A stretch of DNA of 64,000 nucleotides from Cyanoderma ruficeps (Eukaryota; Chordata; Aves; Passeriformes; Timaliidae): assembly GCA_008694505.1 (NCBI GenBank), contig VZDJ01000346.1:8853244-8917243 (forward strand), in the 5' to 3' direction. A program made the position numbers and the translations under genes. Under the pieces are notes generated by a model that was given only the letters and a program-made list of their open reading frames with translations, had not been told where the DNA came from and made no database searches. Of the stretch, positions 1 to 10,600 are shown one piece after another (the stretch's first letter is position 1; each line of letters starts with the position of its first letter).

Positions 1-3000
1 GTGGGGAATCTTGAAACAGGAGTGTAGCAACAGGATTTTGTCTTTGTTAAGTGACTCTCCCTGTAGGTGAAATGCTGGTATTCTTTAGCAAGCTGGGAAA
101 TATTTTGCAGTATGTAAATCTCTGTTTATAATGATGATCCTGCATTTCGTTTAGTATTTAGGCAATGAAGAAACCTTAGTTAATTTACAAGCAGTTTGAG
201 GATTTAATTGATTAGTTAGGGAGATTTTAACATGTGCTTTTTGCGGTTTATGTTCTGATGAAGAGAATGATGCATACTTACACTAATAAATATTTTACCA
301 TTGTTGCCCAAGAACAAAACAAATTATAAGCATGACCTTCTTTAGGGAGAGTTTCAGTCTGTCGTTAAATTTCACCCTTTCATGCATTTACTTTTTCTTT
401 TAGTACTGTGGTTGAAGAGAAAGCAAAATCAGAGCTGTTTTTAGGACAGGGGTCTCTTACATGTGGAGCTCTGGCACGGAAGCTCAAGTTAGTAGACAAT
501 ATGTCCAGTTCACAGTATGTTAAAGGCAAGACAAGTCTACCATAATCCTGTTGTGAGTGCTCTGTTAAGTCTTGGGAGCTGGTAGGGATGAAACAATAAT
601 TTCTTAGAATACTGATATGTAGACTCAAAACTGGTTGACACAGTTACATGAAAATAACTATGATAATTAGAATAGAAACTGTGATATGAAATAATGTTGA
701 GTTAGACAAAACACTCAATTTTACCTTGACAGTTCCTTAAAATAAGCTGCCTGAATTACTGTTTTGAAGAAGAAAGTAGCAGCCTGTGAGTATGTACAAT
801 AGGGTTGCAAAATATGATCTGTAGACTATGTTGACAGATTGAAAACATGCAATTGTGAATACAGTGAAGATGCTTGAGGTACTTCATGCCAAGATTTGAT
901 TTTATTATGGAAAACCACAGAAAATACCCCAGTTTCTACATTTTAGGAAAACCTCTATTTCTCTGTTTTTCCAGTTAAAAACAGGAAGGGTGGGAGTGTG
1001 GGGGGGTGGCAGAGGGAACCTCAGACACAATACACCAGTGTTTCAGGTGATGTGTGTGAGGAAGCAGAATGATTGAAAGAGATGTTGAAGTTCCCATGTT
1101 GCTGCTGTTTCATTGCAAACAAGAATGTGAAAGCTTTATGCTTTCCCAATGCTTTGAACGTGAGAAGTAGGACTGGTGCCAGTTAGAGCTGGTCTTTGTG
1201 GCTTCTGTTATGTTCTTTCTGAAAGGAGGAAGGAATTAAGTTTGGTTTTAGGTTGGAGTTCCATCAGAAGCGCCATCTCTCTTCCAGAAGTTCTCACTGA
1301 GCACTGCCTAAGCAGAGACTGAACGCAGATGAGTATCGCTAAGGAAAGAAATGAGGTTTCTCTTATGCTTCAATTTGTTTACTAGCTTTTCTGTGTTAGT
1401 CATGTGAAACCTAAATATATGTTTCTGTGAAAATAACTTGACATTTTTTGTCACAATTCCAGTAAGACTTATGCTTCAATGTTTTTTTGTTTAGTTAATA
1501 GCGCCTTATTTTTATTCATGAATTGATACTTTTACTGTTTGAAATAATTTTTGACAAGTATGTGACAGTCTTTTACTATATCATGTTGCCAAACCATAGT
1601 TTATTGGTACTTAATGCTTTAAATATTGAAATTTTTAGTTCTGAGGCCGCAGACTAAATGTGGGGACAATTCATGTGGAGTTGCTTCTAAAAGTTTGTCA
1701 TGCGTTAGTCATTTCCTATTTCATATTTTGCAGTTCTTTTATGATCTTTCTAAAGAATTATTGTATTTCAGGGATTTGGCGGCACCCAGTCCTGACTGTT
1801 GTCCTCAGAATCAGTAACATACCTATTTTCTGTTTTTCTGTGCTTGTTATCGATTAGTTTAGGTTTTGTTTCTTGGTTTGCCAGTAATCACTGCAAATTC
1901 ACGTTATCACAAACAGATTAGTAAAAGATGTTCTTTGGTAAAATCGCTAATTAGGTAGTGGTTTTAAACAGGCCTTAAATTAAATGAGTGCTTAGATTTC
2001 TAGGCTTGTTAGAAGAAATCCTGAGCTGATCTGTAAAGATGTAGTTGTGATCTGCCTTTAGCTATTTGTTTTCCACCCTGCTTGCTCATGGAATGACAAT
2101 GAATGCAGGAACTTGGGGCAAGCTGTGTGGTTGGATTATGTACATGGAACAGACCGAGGCTTCATCTGGAAAGTTGGAGGGAGGATGTGAATACCTGTTT
2201 CAAAGTGTGGGAAAACCTTCCTTGACAGTGCAATATTTCTGTATGTGTACATGGAACACAATGGTCTTCAGGCTTGGAGTTACAATTAAAGTGAGTTAGC
2301 ATGTGCAAGGTGTAAATTGCCAAGGTGTAGTAGATTTTAAGTTAGAAAACTTTTCTGCCTATTTTTGGGTTCTACCATCTGGAGGAAACAGATTTTAAGT
2401 CTTTGGTTATGTGATGTATTCTATGTGAATACATAGAATTGCATGAATCAAGTGAAACATGCTATGCTTGGTCACTGAGTGTACACATTGGTATTGGGAA
2501 AGAAACACTGGATTTTTACTGCAAATCATTCTACAATGGGTAAGAAGCTTCCAGGAAGAAAGCAGACATCTGGAAAATTTATCTGGAAGGAGCCAGAAGT
2601 TACATTTGATGGTGGCTGACATATGTATCTCTTTCTCCATAACGTCTTTAATTACCCTGTCCCTGGTGAAAATAATAAATTAACTGAAGAAAAATTGATT
2701 TGTAGTAAAAAAAAGTGTTGCCCTAATCTAAGTCCACTGAGCAACAAAGTGAAGTAAATCAGAGTTGCACTTTTGCAAGTGAGATTCCAGAAGAATGAGT
2801 ACAGCACAAGTTCTACTCTCTTGTCTTGCACCTTGGAAATAAGCCTTTCTCATACTTCATTTGCAGGATGTTTGCTGTTGGCAATGATAGGTTTGGTTTT
2901 TCTAGTGTCTGTTCAAATTCATGCTCAATGTCTTAATTAAAATGTTGTGGTCTGTTTATCTCCATACAAAATTTCAGTTAGTATGTGGAGTCATGGAGCA

Positions 3001-4570
3001 TTTCTTGTCTAGGAGTTTGAACATCTTCATGCTCAATCAATCCCTTAAAACACTACTTTCAAATTTCATAAACATTGAGGGGAGGAAAGGAAGCCCTAGT
3101 GTTTGCTTGCTTAAACATTTGTTTGCTGAAATAGGTGTTTAAGGAGTATTTTGGTTAGGTGAACAACTGTTGAGACTTTGATTCTATAGTGATAACACAG
3201 TGAAAGATATAAGAGAGACTATTTGGGATGAACTGAAGTTACAGGGATGGAAACTACAGATAGAGACATATGAAGGAAACAAGGCTTTTTTTCTTCTCTG
3301 TAGAGCAGATTGCCAATTTGACAAGTTTGAGAGATGGTTCATAATTTCCAAAAATTTTTGGAGACTGAAGAAAATGGCCTCATATTTTAAACCAATTAAT
3401 TAGAAATAGTTCACTAAAAGTCTCTAAACTTTCTGTGCCTTGAAAAAGATTTGTAACTTGGCATGGGCAGTCTAAGTTTAGGTGATTTTTGTCTTTGTGA
3501 TGAAAGTCTAGTTCGACATTCTGTTTCTTACTGTGTTCTCTGTATAGGTCTTCAGTAATTAATAAATTTTTAGGGTATCCATCAATCCAGAGCTGTGAAA
3601 CTTGAGTGGAATTTTTTTTCTGGCAACTTCTCTTGTGGTGTGCTGTAGTTATCAGGTGTTGAAGCTGAAAACAGGTTGGTGTTTGACATCAAAGCAACAT
3701 AGAAGAGGAAGAGCATGAAAATGCTTTCTTTTCCCAATACTTTTCTATTTTCTGTTCAAATAGTTGAAAACAATGGATGAAGTGTTTACCCTAACCCTGT
3801 AATAGAAAAAAAATAGCTTATTACTGCTACTGGTTACGTCTTCATATGCATTAAAATGGGATTTTAAATTATTTATGATCATGTATTAAGGGTTTGTGGG
3901 TTTCTTTAAGGCCAAGCCATTATGCTTTCCTTGCTTCCCATCATGATCCTTAACTGCTGACTAGGTGAAAAGCAGTTCATTGGTTCATTTGAGCAATGCT
4001 TTGCTGACTACCATGGATATTATGACTGCTCAGTTAAAGAGGGAAGATACACTCATGTTTTCATGAAGGTTGTAGAAAATAAATGTCTTGGATAATGCTG
4101 TGATATCTTGCTGAAATTCAGTAAGTCCAGAAGTTACTTGGTGAGGGACTAGGAGTAAGCAGAAACAAATAGTGAGCATGATCACACTAAATTTGGTTCC
4201 TTTTTTTCAAATAGGATACTAAACTAAAATGTAAGTTATGCATGTAAGTAACATGAACAGTTTTAGTCTCCATGCAAAGAAGTTGTCCAGGATAATGCAT
4301 CTAAAAGTGAACTCCATTATGAAAATTATTTAGTTTTAAAAATAATTAGTCTTCCATCATGAAGTGAAAGACATGTATTGGACATCACACCTTTTATTTT
4401 GATTCTTAAAAGAATTGCTGAAAAATCAAAACAGCAAGAAACTACCGGTTTTAGTAAGGCTTAAAAGGTGGGGGTCAAAATGTGATTTCAGGTTGATTTG
4501 CTTTGACTGTAATATTGGCTGCTATTAACACTTTAATAATCTTTGGTTTGGAATTGGCAGAAGATGGAGA

Positions 4571-4601
4571 AAACAATTTTTTCTTTTTCTTTTTTTTTTT
4601 N
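4571..4601. repeat. Pyrimidine tract ending in one N
   Basis: A T-rich tract (ttttttctttttct plus a T run) ends with an N at 4601. The single N probably reflects an uncertain homopolymer length. It interrupts two open frames that are not real genes. Confidence 0.9.
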
Positions 4602-6440
4602 GGCCTCTATTTTGCACAAATTTATAGGAACCATGAGGAGGCAGAAATGCCTACAGATATCCTCGTTCCGTTTGACAAATTCATGCATTGTGTCAGATAC
4701 CATGCCTCAGATCAAAGGGGGTTTTCAGCCCCTCTTTCAGCCCCCAGGGTAAGAGGCTTAGCCTGGGCAAAAATGGGAATGAGGATCTCTCCACACGACA
4801 AACTGGTAGTTGGTCTTTCAGACTGAGAACTGATGGGGTGTTGTAATGGAAGGCACACAAATTAGTTTCAGTGAGTATTCTTTGAGTCTGAAGCCTTCCT
4901 GAGTCACAAATTAGGAAAAGTCTGGACATACCTCAAGGACAGATAACTGGTTAAAATTTTATAAGAAAGTATACCTAAAGTGTGGAACCTGCTTTCAGAT
5001 TTAGTCTGCTTTACCGTGTGCTGTGTGTCCCTTCATATGTTTCTTCTTGCTTTCTATCTTGGAAAGTACTTTTTATTCAAAAATTATTTTAATGTCTTAC
5101 CAGAAAAAAACTTGAATGTATGTTAAGAAGCCTGCTTGCTAAATGATTTTATATGCACCACGAAATACTCTTCAATCTTTAGGAACTGGAATAGGCACAG
5201 TGAACTAAGCATAATTACCAAGTTTAATCTGAAATCTTCTGTTCCCTATAATTTTTTAGGATATTTTTCCTTACTAGTTAATATGTTTTAAAGGTTGTTC
5301 TTTGGGTTATGTTTTTGAGAGATTATGCAAAAAAACTAATTAATTCTGTAGATAATTACATTTATTTAATGTGTTTAATAATCTTGAAGTATGTATAAAA
5401 ACATTTTTTTTAATCTGATATTCCACAATACTTTCCTTGCATAATTATGGATCTTGGAACAAATACTATGTTACCTACATGAGGAAATGGTTCCATAATT
5501 ATACTAATGTTTGCATAATTAACAAGCTGCTTGCCAATTTTAACTGACAAATTCCAAGTTGCTTCTGCACAAGGGGAAAAAAAAAAACATAAAAAAGGCA
5601 GCTTCTGTTAGTTTTTCCTTTCATACTTCTTACAGGTGTTGAAACTATTTATTTCTAATTTGCAAGTGAATTTATGTGGTTTTTTTCTGACAGCCAGTGC
5701 TGTGCAGATTTGGAGGGCTGGCTTCCTCCACCTATGCTCTGGGGCTGCATTGGGGGGCTGCCCTCAAGCTCTGCCAACATATCTCAGTCCTGGCTTGTGC
5801 AATCCCCTGTTGCTTCTGCCGCAGTTCTGGGCAGCTCTTCAGAGGTGGCTGCCAATAGCACTGACTCCGTCCAAGTGGTGCAGTAGTTTTCTGGTGCTCA
5901 CAAATGGGGGCTGAGAAAAGACCACCAAAACTTATTTCCACTTGTGACCCAAGGCAAGGTTTGAACTCCAGTTTCCGCTGAAGAATGGCAAGTGTGCTGT
6001 TGGCCTTCTGTACTGCTCAGCTGCATGGATTTAATGCTTTACATAGCTACTGAGTGAGATGTTGTTGTCTAAATAAAACCTGAAAACACTTAGTCATTTT
6101 AAGATCCTGAAATTAAATGCTCGTAATAAAAACATGAAGGAGAATAGTTGACGTGGCACTTATGAAGTGAAAACAAAAGTGTATCTATGTGTATATATGC
6201 ATATTTGTTTTTTCAATTTCTAAGTGGTCTTGTATGTTTTCCTCACAGTATCTATATATATTTCATGCATAACTGTTTGTATTAAAAAACCCATAATGCA
6301 GCATTCTTTCACTTCCATTTAAAACCTGCGAATCACAACAAAAATGCCGTAAGAACATCTAAGGTAGATAATTAAAATATAATTAAGTTTAAATGCCTTG
6401 GTGAAGGAATATAAAAATATTTAAATTCAACAGGCTAGTA

Positions 6441-6463
6441 CATTTGCAGTTTTCTTTTATTAG
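6441..6463 (+). promoter_or_regulatory. VPS13B: Splice acceptor of VPS13B exon, with a competing AG
   Basis: The acceptor used is the AG at 6462-6463, preceded by the pyrimidine-rich run ttttcttttatt. The choice is fixed by protein similarity: the exon must begin with GT to complete a Gly codon and then read VKSKNPLP. A second AG, in tttgcag, ends at 6449, 14 nt upstream. Its use would add 14 nt and shift the frame. Which AG is used in vivo cannot be read from sequence alone; the downstream one restores the protein. Confidence 0.75.
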
Positions 6464-6598
6464 GTGTGAAATCTAAGAATCCCCTGCCAACTCTTGAGGG
6501 CTCAATCCAGAATGTTGAATTGAAGTACTGCGGCACATCATTGGTCAAATGTGCCTCTGGGACCGTGGGATCAATAAAAATTTGTGCCAAAGCCCCAG
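6464..6598 (+). CDS. VPS13B: VPS13B internal coding exon (human exon 16 equivalent, 135 nt)
   Basis: This exon encodes 44 whole codons plus a split codon at each end. The frame begins at 6466 after two bases that finish a Gly codon, and it contains LPTLEGSIQNVELKYC and VKCASGTVGSIKICAKAP. I recognise this as VPS13B (vacuolar protein sorting 13B, COH1), around residues 840-884 of the human protein from memory, with only a few substitutions. VPS13B is a very large (~4000 residue) bridge-like lipid-transfer protein acting at the Golgi and in endosomal traffic. Its repeating beta-groove units form a hydrophobic channel, and this exon belongs to that N-terminal half beyond the chorein domain. The exon is bounded by ttttattag at the acceptor and CCAG|gtatgtg at the donor. 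Both flanking introns are phase 1. The 45-codon length is a multiple of three, so skipping would keep frame. The open frame listed antisense to it is a shadow. The exon number is from memory and less certain than the gene. Confidence 0.93.
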
Positions 6599-7457
6599 GT
6601 ATGTGCAGCTGGACCATGTAAAACTTTATTGCCTGTATAGGAGAATTGGCCTTGCTTTTTACAAGGGGAGTTACTGAAACAAGAATTTACTCATTGTTCC
6701 TATGAATCAGAGAGGGGTTTTTGTATTCTGTTTTGGGGTTTTTTTGTTATTAGTATGTTGTGATGATCCAGTCTTGCCTCAGTATAGTAAAATTTTATAC
6801 TGAATGAAAAAAATAGATTTTTTTTTTTCCTGCTGAGACAAATACCAATCTAGAAGCATTCAAGAAATAGGAAAAATACAGAATACTTTCCCCTAGCTTT
6901 ATCCTTAGCATAATTTTGATGTATTCTCTGGATTGTTTAATGCCTCATTTTCTATTAATGCTTCAGGTGTGTATTTTGCTTGTAAAGTTATGAGGCCTCT
7001 GTGTTTNTTTTTTTTTTTTTTTTTTTTACTTCTTTAATACAATTTTTTCCTGAGGAGTATGTGGGAACTTATCAATGTCTATGATGTCTTTATGGATAAA
7101 AGCAGCTAAGGTCAAGAACATTAACAATTGACTGTCTTTACACTGAGTTCATGGTGATGTTTAAATAGATTATTGTATAAAATTGGGAAGGAAATTACTG
7201 TTTTAAAGATCAATTCACTTTTCAATTGATCAAGAATCAATTACTTTATTTGAAATCCTCCTGGATGTCAAGGCATTTACAGGATAAACATTAAGTAGGT
7301 TGTTCAGTAGTTTATATGATGCTGCTCTTTCTGTTTACTCTTTTAATTCTGTGTTCACAATGTTAATTAATAGATGTTCTCTTTGGATTAGTGAATGTTT
7401 GTGTTGAAAATTTATCTTTTACACTAAAAGCAGTAAGGAATCTAATTTTTATCTTAG
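6599..7457 (+). other. VPS13B: Short VPS13B intron (859 nt, phase 1)
   Basis: This intron starts with gtatgtg and ends with atttttatcttag. It is AT-rich and holds a run of about 23 T residues at 7004-7027, interrupted by one N at 7007. It carries no repeat family or open frame I recognise. It is strikingly short compared with the more than 56 kb of intron that follows the next exon. Confidence 0.9.
7004..7027. repeat. Poly(T) tract with one ambiguous base
   Basis: A near-pure T run is broken only by an N at 7007. Length calls in such runs are error-prone, so the N is most likely a sequencing or polishing artefact. On the minus strand it is a poly(A) run, but nothing next to it looks like a retroposed gene. 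Confidence 0.9.
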
Positions 7458-7631
7458 GTGATGGTGGAAAAGAGAAACTGATTCCTTTAATTCAAGGCCC
7501 TTCTGACACCAGAGACTTACACAGCAGTAAATGGCTCAATGAGAGTAGGAAGCCAGAATCTCTCTTAGCTCCAGATTTGGTAGCCTTTACAATCCAAATT
7601 CCACAGTGTATGGACTACTGCCATAATTCTG
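7458..7631 (+). CDS. VPS13B: VPS13B internal coding exon (human exon 17 equivalent, 174 nt)
   Basis: This exon encodes 57 whole codons plus a split codon at each end, directly continuing the exon at 6464-6598. The junction codon G|GT gives Gly, followed by DGGKEKLIP, then SRKPESLLAPDLVAFTIQ, and it ends in MDYCHNS plus the first base of a Gly codon. I recognise this as VPS13B, around residues 884-942 of the human protein from memory. Differences include Gly-Asp-Gly where human has Val-Asp-Ser, and Cys-Met where human has Tyr-Ile before DYCHN. The acceptor is tttttatcttag|GT and the donor is the strong TCTG|gtaagta. Both flanking introns are phase 1 and the length is 58 codons, so the exon is frame-neutral if skipped. 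The protein segment is part of the beta-groove lipid-transfer channel; I see no catalytic motif, as expected for this family. The next exon, which should start by completing Gly and then encode roughly AVLLCSVQG, is not in the window. Confidence 0.94.
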
Positions 7632-10600
7632 GTAAGTACAAAACTCTTGTTAAGCTGGTATCACATTACATTTCTCTTATCCAATGTAATTTTCAAAAGA
7701 GAGGCTTGATATAAAATGTGCCAAATGTCAAAGTATCTTCTACACTCACTGCTCACACTATAATTTCAGCGCACTGTGAGACAAAAGAGCTGAAAGCTGC
7801 ATTTTGATGTATGTCTTCTTCAATAAGGAGTGCTTCATTAACTTTGGTTGCCTTTTAAAATAATTATATGAAACTTTTGTAGATTTTAGGCCGGGGAAGG
7901 GGAAAGAGGCAGGATCCATGTTGAAAATATTAGTTCTGTTCTCTCTTCCTGGTACTGAGTCAGCCTTCTTATGCAGAAGTTGACATACTGAATTATAAAC
8001 GGTTCATATAAATTTGCAGCATAATTTATTATTAAGAATTTGTTTATCATGAAATTTGTTAACAATAAAAAATAATTTAAAATATACTACAGGGCGCACC
8101 TCCGACCTCATCAGATTTGGTGTTGTGGTGGCCTTAAATGAGAAGTTAATAATTTGTGAGAGTTGTTTGGCTAAATTTAAGGGTCTTGTTGACCTTGTGG
8201 GCATAAATACTTTTACCTGACATTCTTATGGTTTCTGTGGTCTTTAAACAAAACATTGGTCTGTCTTAAGCAGCACTGATGATTCTGAAATGTGTCTAGT
8301 TTAAAATAACTCATGTAGTTTGTGAAATACACCTGGAACTAAGTTTTGCTGTCGGTGTGGTGCTTCTTAAAACATGGTTTCATGTTTTTCAAAGCTTCTT
8401 CTATTGCCATACTAGGCATGGAATGAAATGTGGGAAAAAAACAGTCCAAAAAATTATCTAGGTTAAGGAAAGCAAAAGAATTACCTGCTGCCAATATTAT
8501 GAAACACAGAAGTAACCTAAACACTTCCAAGTGTGCTTTTTTTCTCTGTCTTTTTCCTGTGTAATGATTCTTGAATTTCATTAGTCTGGAAAGTAACAGT
8601 GAATTTATTACTGTCATTGCAATTTTCATGTGCATATGTAAGCAACATTTGATTCTTATGCAGAGTAAATATTTGTAAGCACTGTGCACTCCAGCCAGCA
8701 GTTGTTAGGTTATTTTTTCACTAATTGTACTTCTATGTTTCTTGGAGAGCATCATGTTGAAAATGTTTACAGCAGTGTTTTTATAACAATTATCTTCAGT
8801 TCCTGCTCCTTAAGCATTGCCAAAAAGCAGTTCATGATTCAATAATATCTGAATTACTCAGATCCATTTTTAAACAGAAGCTAAAATCTGTTGCATCTGT
8901 TGACTCACTTAAATACCTTTTAAATGTTCATAACAACAATGTTTATTACTATGACTAATTGTTGCATATCTTTTCTTTTTTGAGGATTTTTTGGTTTAAT
9001 TTTCTGATTTTTGTCTTAGTCTGTTAATTGTATTTTAAAGGCTCTGTGGATACCTGTACTATACGTTTACTGCTTTTGTTACAGGTCATAAGGATCACAT
9101 ACAGTTTTGCTCATCAGTATTATAGATGATCCCGTTAGATGGTTGGAGTCCTTGATGGGTTGTGACAGGAGGTGCTTATGAGAATTAAGGCACTGACAAA
9201 TGAAGTGCTGGCCAGATTCACATTCAGGGATTTTGAGATACAAAACATTTTTTTGTAATAGACAATTGTCTGTGGTACCCGTTTTGTAGATGAATGGGCA
9301 TACGTTAAAAAAGTTTTGATTTTGGAGTTGAAAACGTACTGGACACTTCACCTACCCCCTCAGTGTCGCAGGAAAGTTGTAGTGATTCCATGTACATAGT
9401 GGCAGTCACTAACTGCATGTTCGGGCTCTAGCTCTGTTCCTCTAGTTCTGTAAGCTGGCACCTGTGAGGAATGACAAATGAGAAGAAAATGCTGAGTGAT
9501 TTGCTAAGGCTTGGTCTCAGTCAACAGGAAGAATGGCATATGCAAATGATTTTAGGTTTCTTTAACATAAATTAAACCAGGAATAATTAATGTTTCAATT
9601 GTCTCAGATTCTGTGCAAAGGATCAGCAAAGCAAACGCCTTTGCTTTCAAATACTTGCTGAAGTAACTGGGGCAATTTAATCCAGGAGATATGGCTATCA
9701 TTTTCATTATGATTGTGAAAATTACATGTAGGGAAAACATGAAGTGCTTTGAGAGCATAAAAATGCATTTGCTGTCAGTTGCAGTCACTTCTGTGAGTTT
9801 AAAAATCTGTACTGGATAATTTCACAGAAAAAACTGTTCCCTTGGGACTAAAAGATTCTTTTAAAGCTGTGCTACTGGAGGTGATTGTGCAGTACTGAAG
9901 TTGTGCTGTTTGCGAAAATTTTCCTACTAATGTTGCATATGATGTTATGTAGTAGGAATTTGGACTAATTAATTCATTAAATTGAATGGAAAAAACCTCA
10001 TCAAAAATCAAAGCAGGTATTTAGATAAAAAATGCTAAGGAGGAGGTTGTGCGAATGGCATGAGATTCTTGAATAAATCAGCACATATTTATCTAGAAAA
10101 GAGGGAGGGGACTGTTCCTTTTCCTCTACTTGTTGCATCAGCAACTGTCTTGTATCGCTTGAATCATATGATCCAGGGTGAGCAGGATGGTTTTGTAACT
10201 TCCTTTTACTGCTTGTCTCTATGTGGCCCTGCAAAGAGGATGTATTTACAATCTGAGGGATAGAGCATTTGACACTAGTATCTTCCTTTTTGCTGTTTCA
10301 CTTGTGCTGTTGACAGGAAGAGGAAAAAAATATAGTTCTAGCAGTACCATACAACCATCAAAGGAAAAAGCTTTAAATTGTACTTTCAAAAAGAACAGTG
10401 TTTAGAGCATATGATGTGTAGCATGTACAATATGTAACAAGTATAAAACAAGTGTAAATACTTATGATTACCCATCAGGAGTGATTTAATGTTTGGTGCT
10501 AAAGTGTCATTATCACATGGAAAACTGATCCACCTATGGAAAAGGAAGTATTTAGGGACAAAGAATGTAAGTATGATTTTTAGTCCTTAAATACAAGTCT

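Larger units (their letters stand above)
1..6463 (+). other. VPS13B: VPS13B intron (3' part), upstream of the first visible exon
   Basis: This stretch is AT-rich intronic sequence ending at the splice acceptor before 6464. I looked for the exon that should precede it (the part of VPS13B ending in a Gly codon split after its first base) and did not find it, so that exon lies left of the window. The open frames here are short and have no coding look. A somewhat GC-richer patch at about 5690-5960 is unidentified, and a pyrimidine tract with one N lies at 4571-4601. A 9-bp perfect hairpin at 2418-2439 has arms ATTCTATGT and ACATAGAAT. Nothing else is supportable. The intron assignment is an inference from the exon downstream. 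Confidence 0.85.

Noticed and set aside
5690..5980. Possible tRNA-derived SINE, because of a B-box-like ggtttgaactcc near 5960
   Set aside because: I see no convincing A box at the expected distance, no tRNA fold and no repeat-style tail; the match is short.
8339..8689. 116-codon minus-strand open frame
   Set aside because: It has low-complexity AT-rich codons, no recognisable domain and no splice or retrocopy signs; it is most likely chance.
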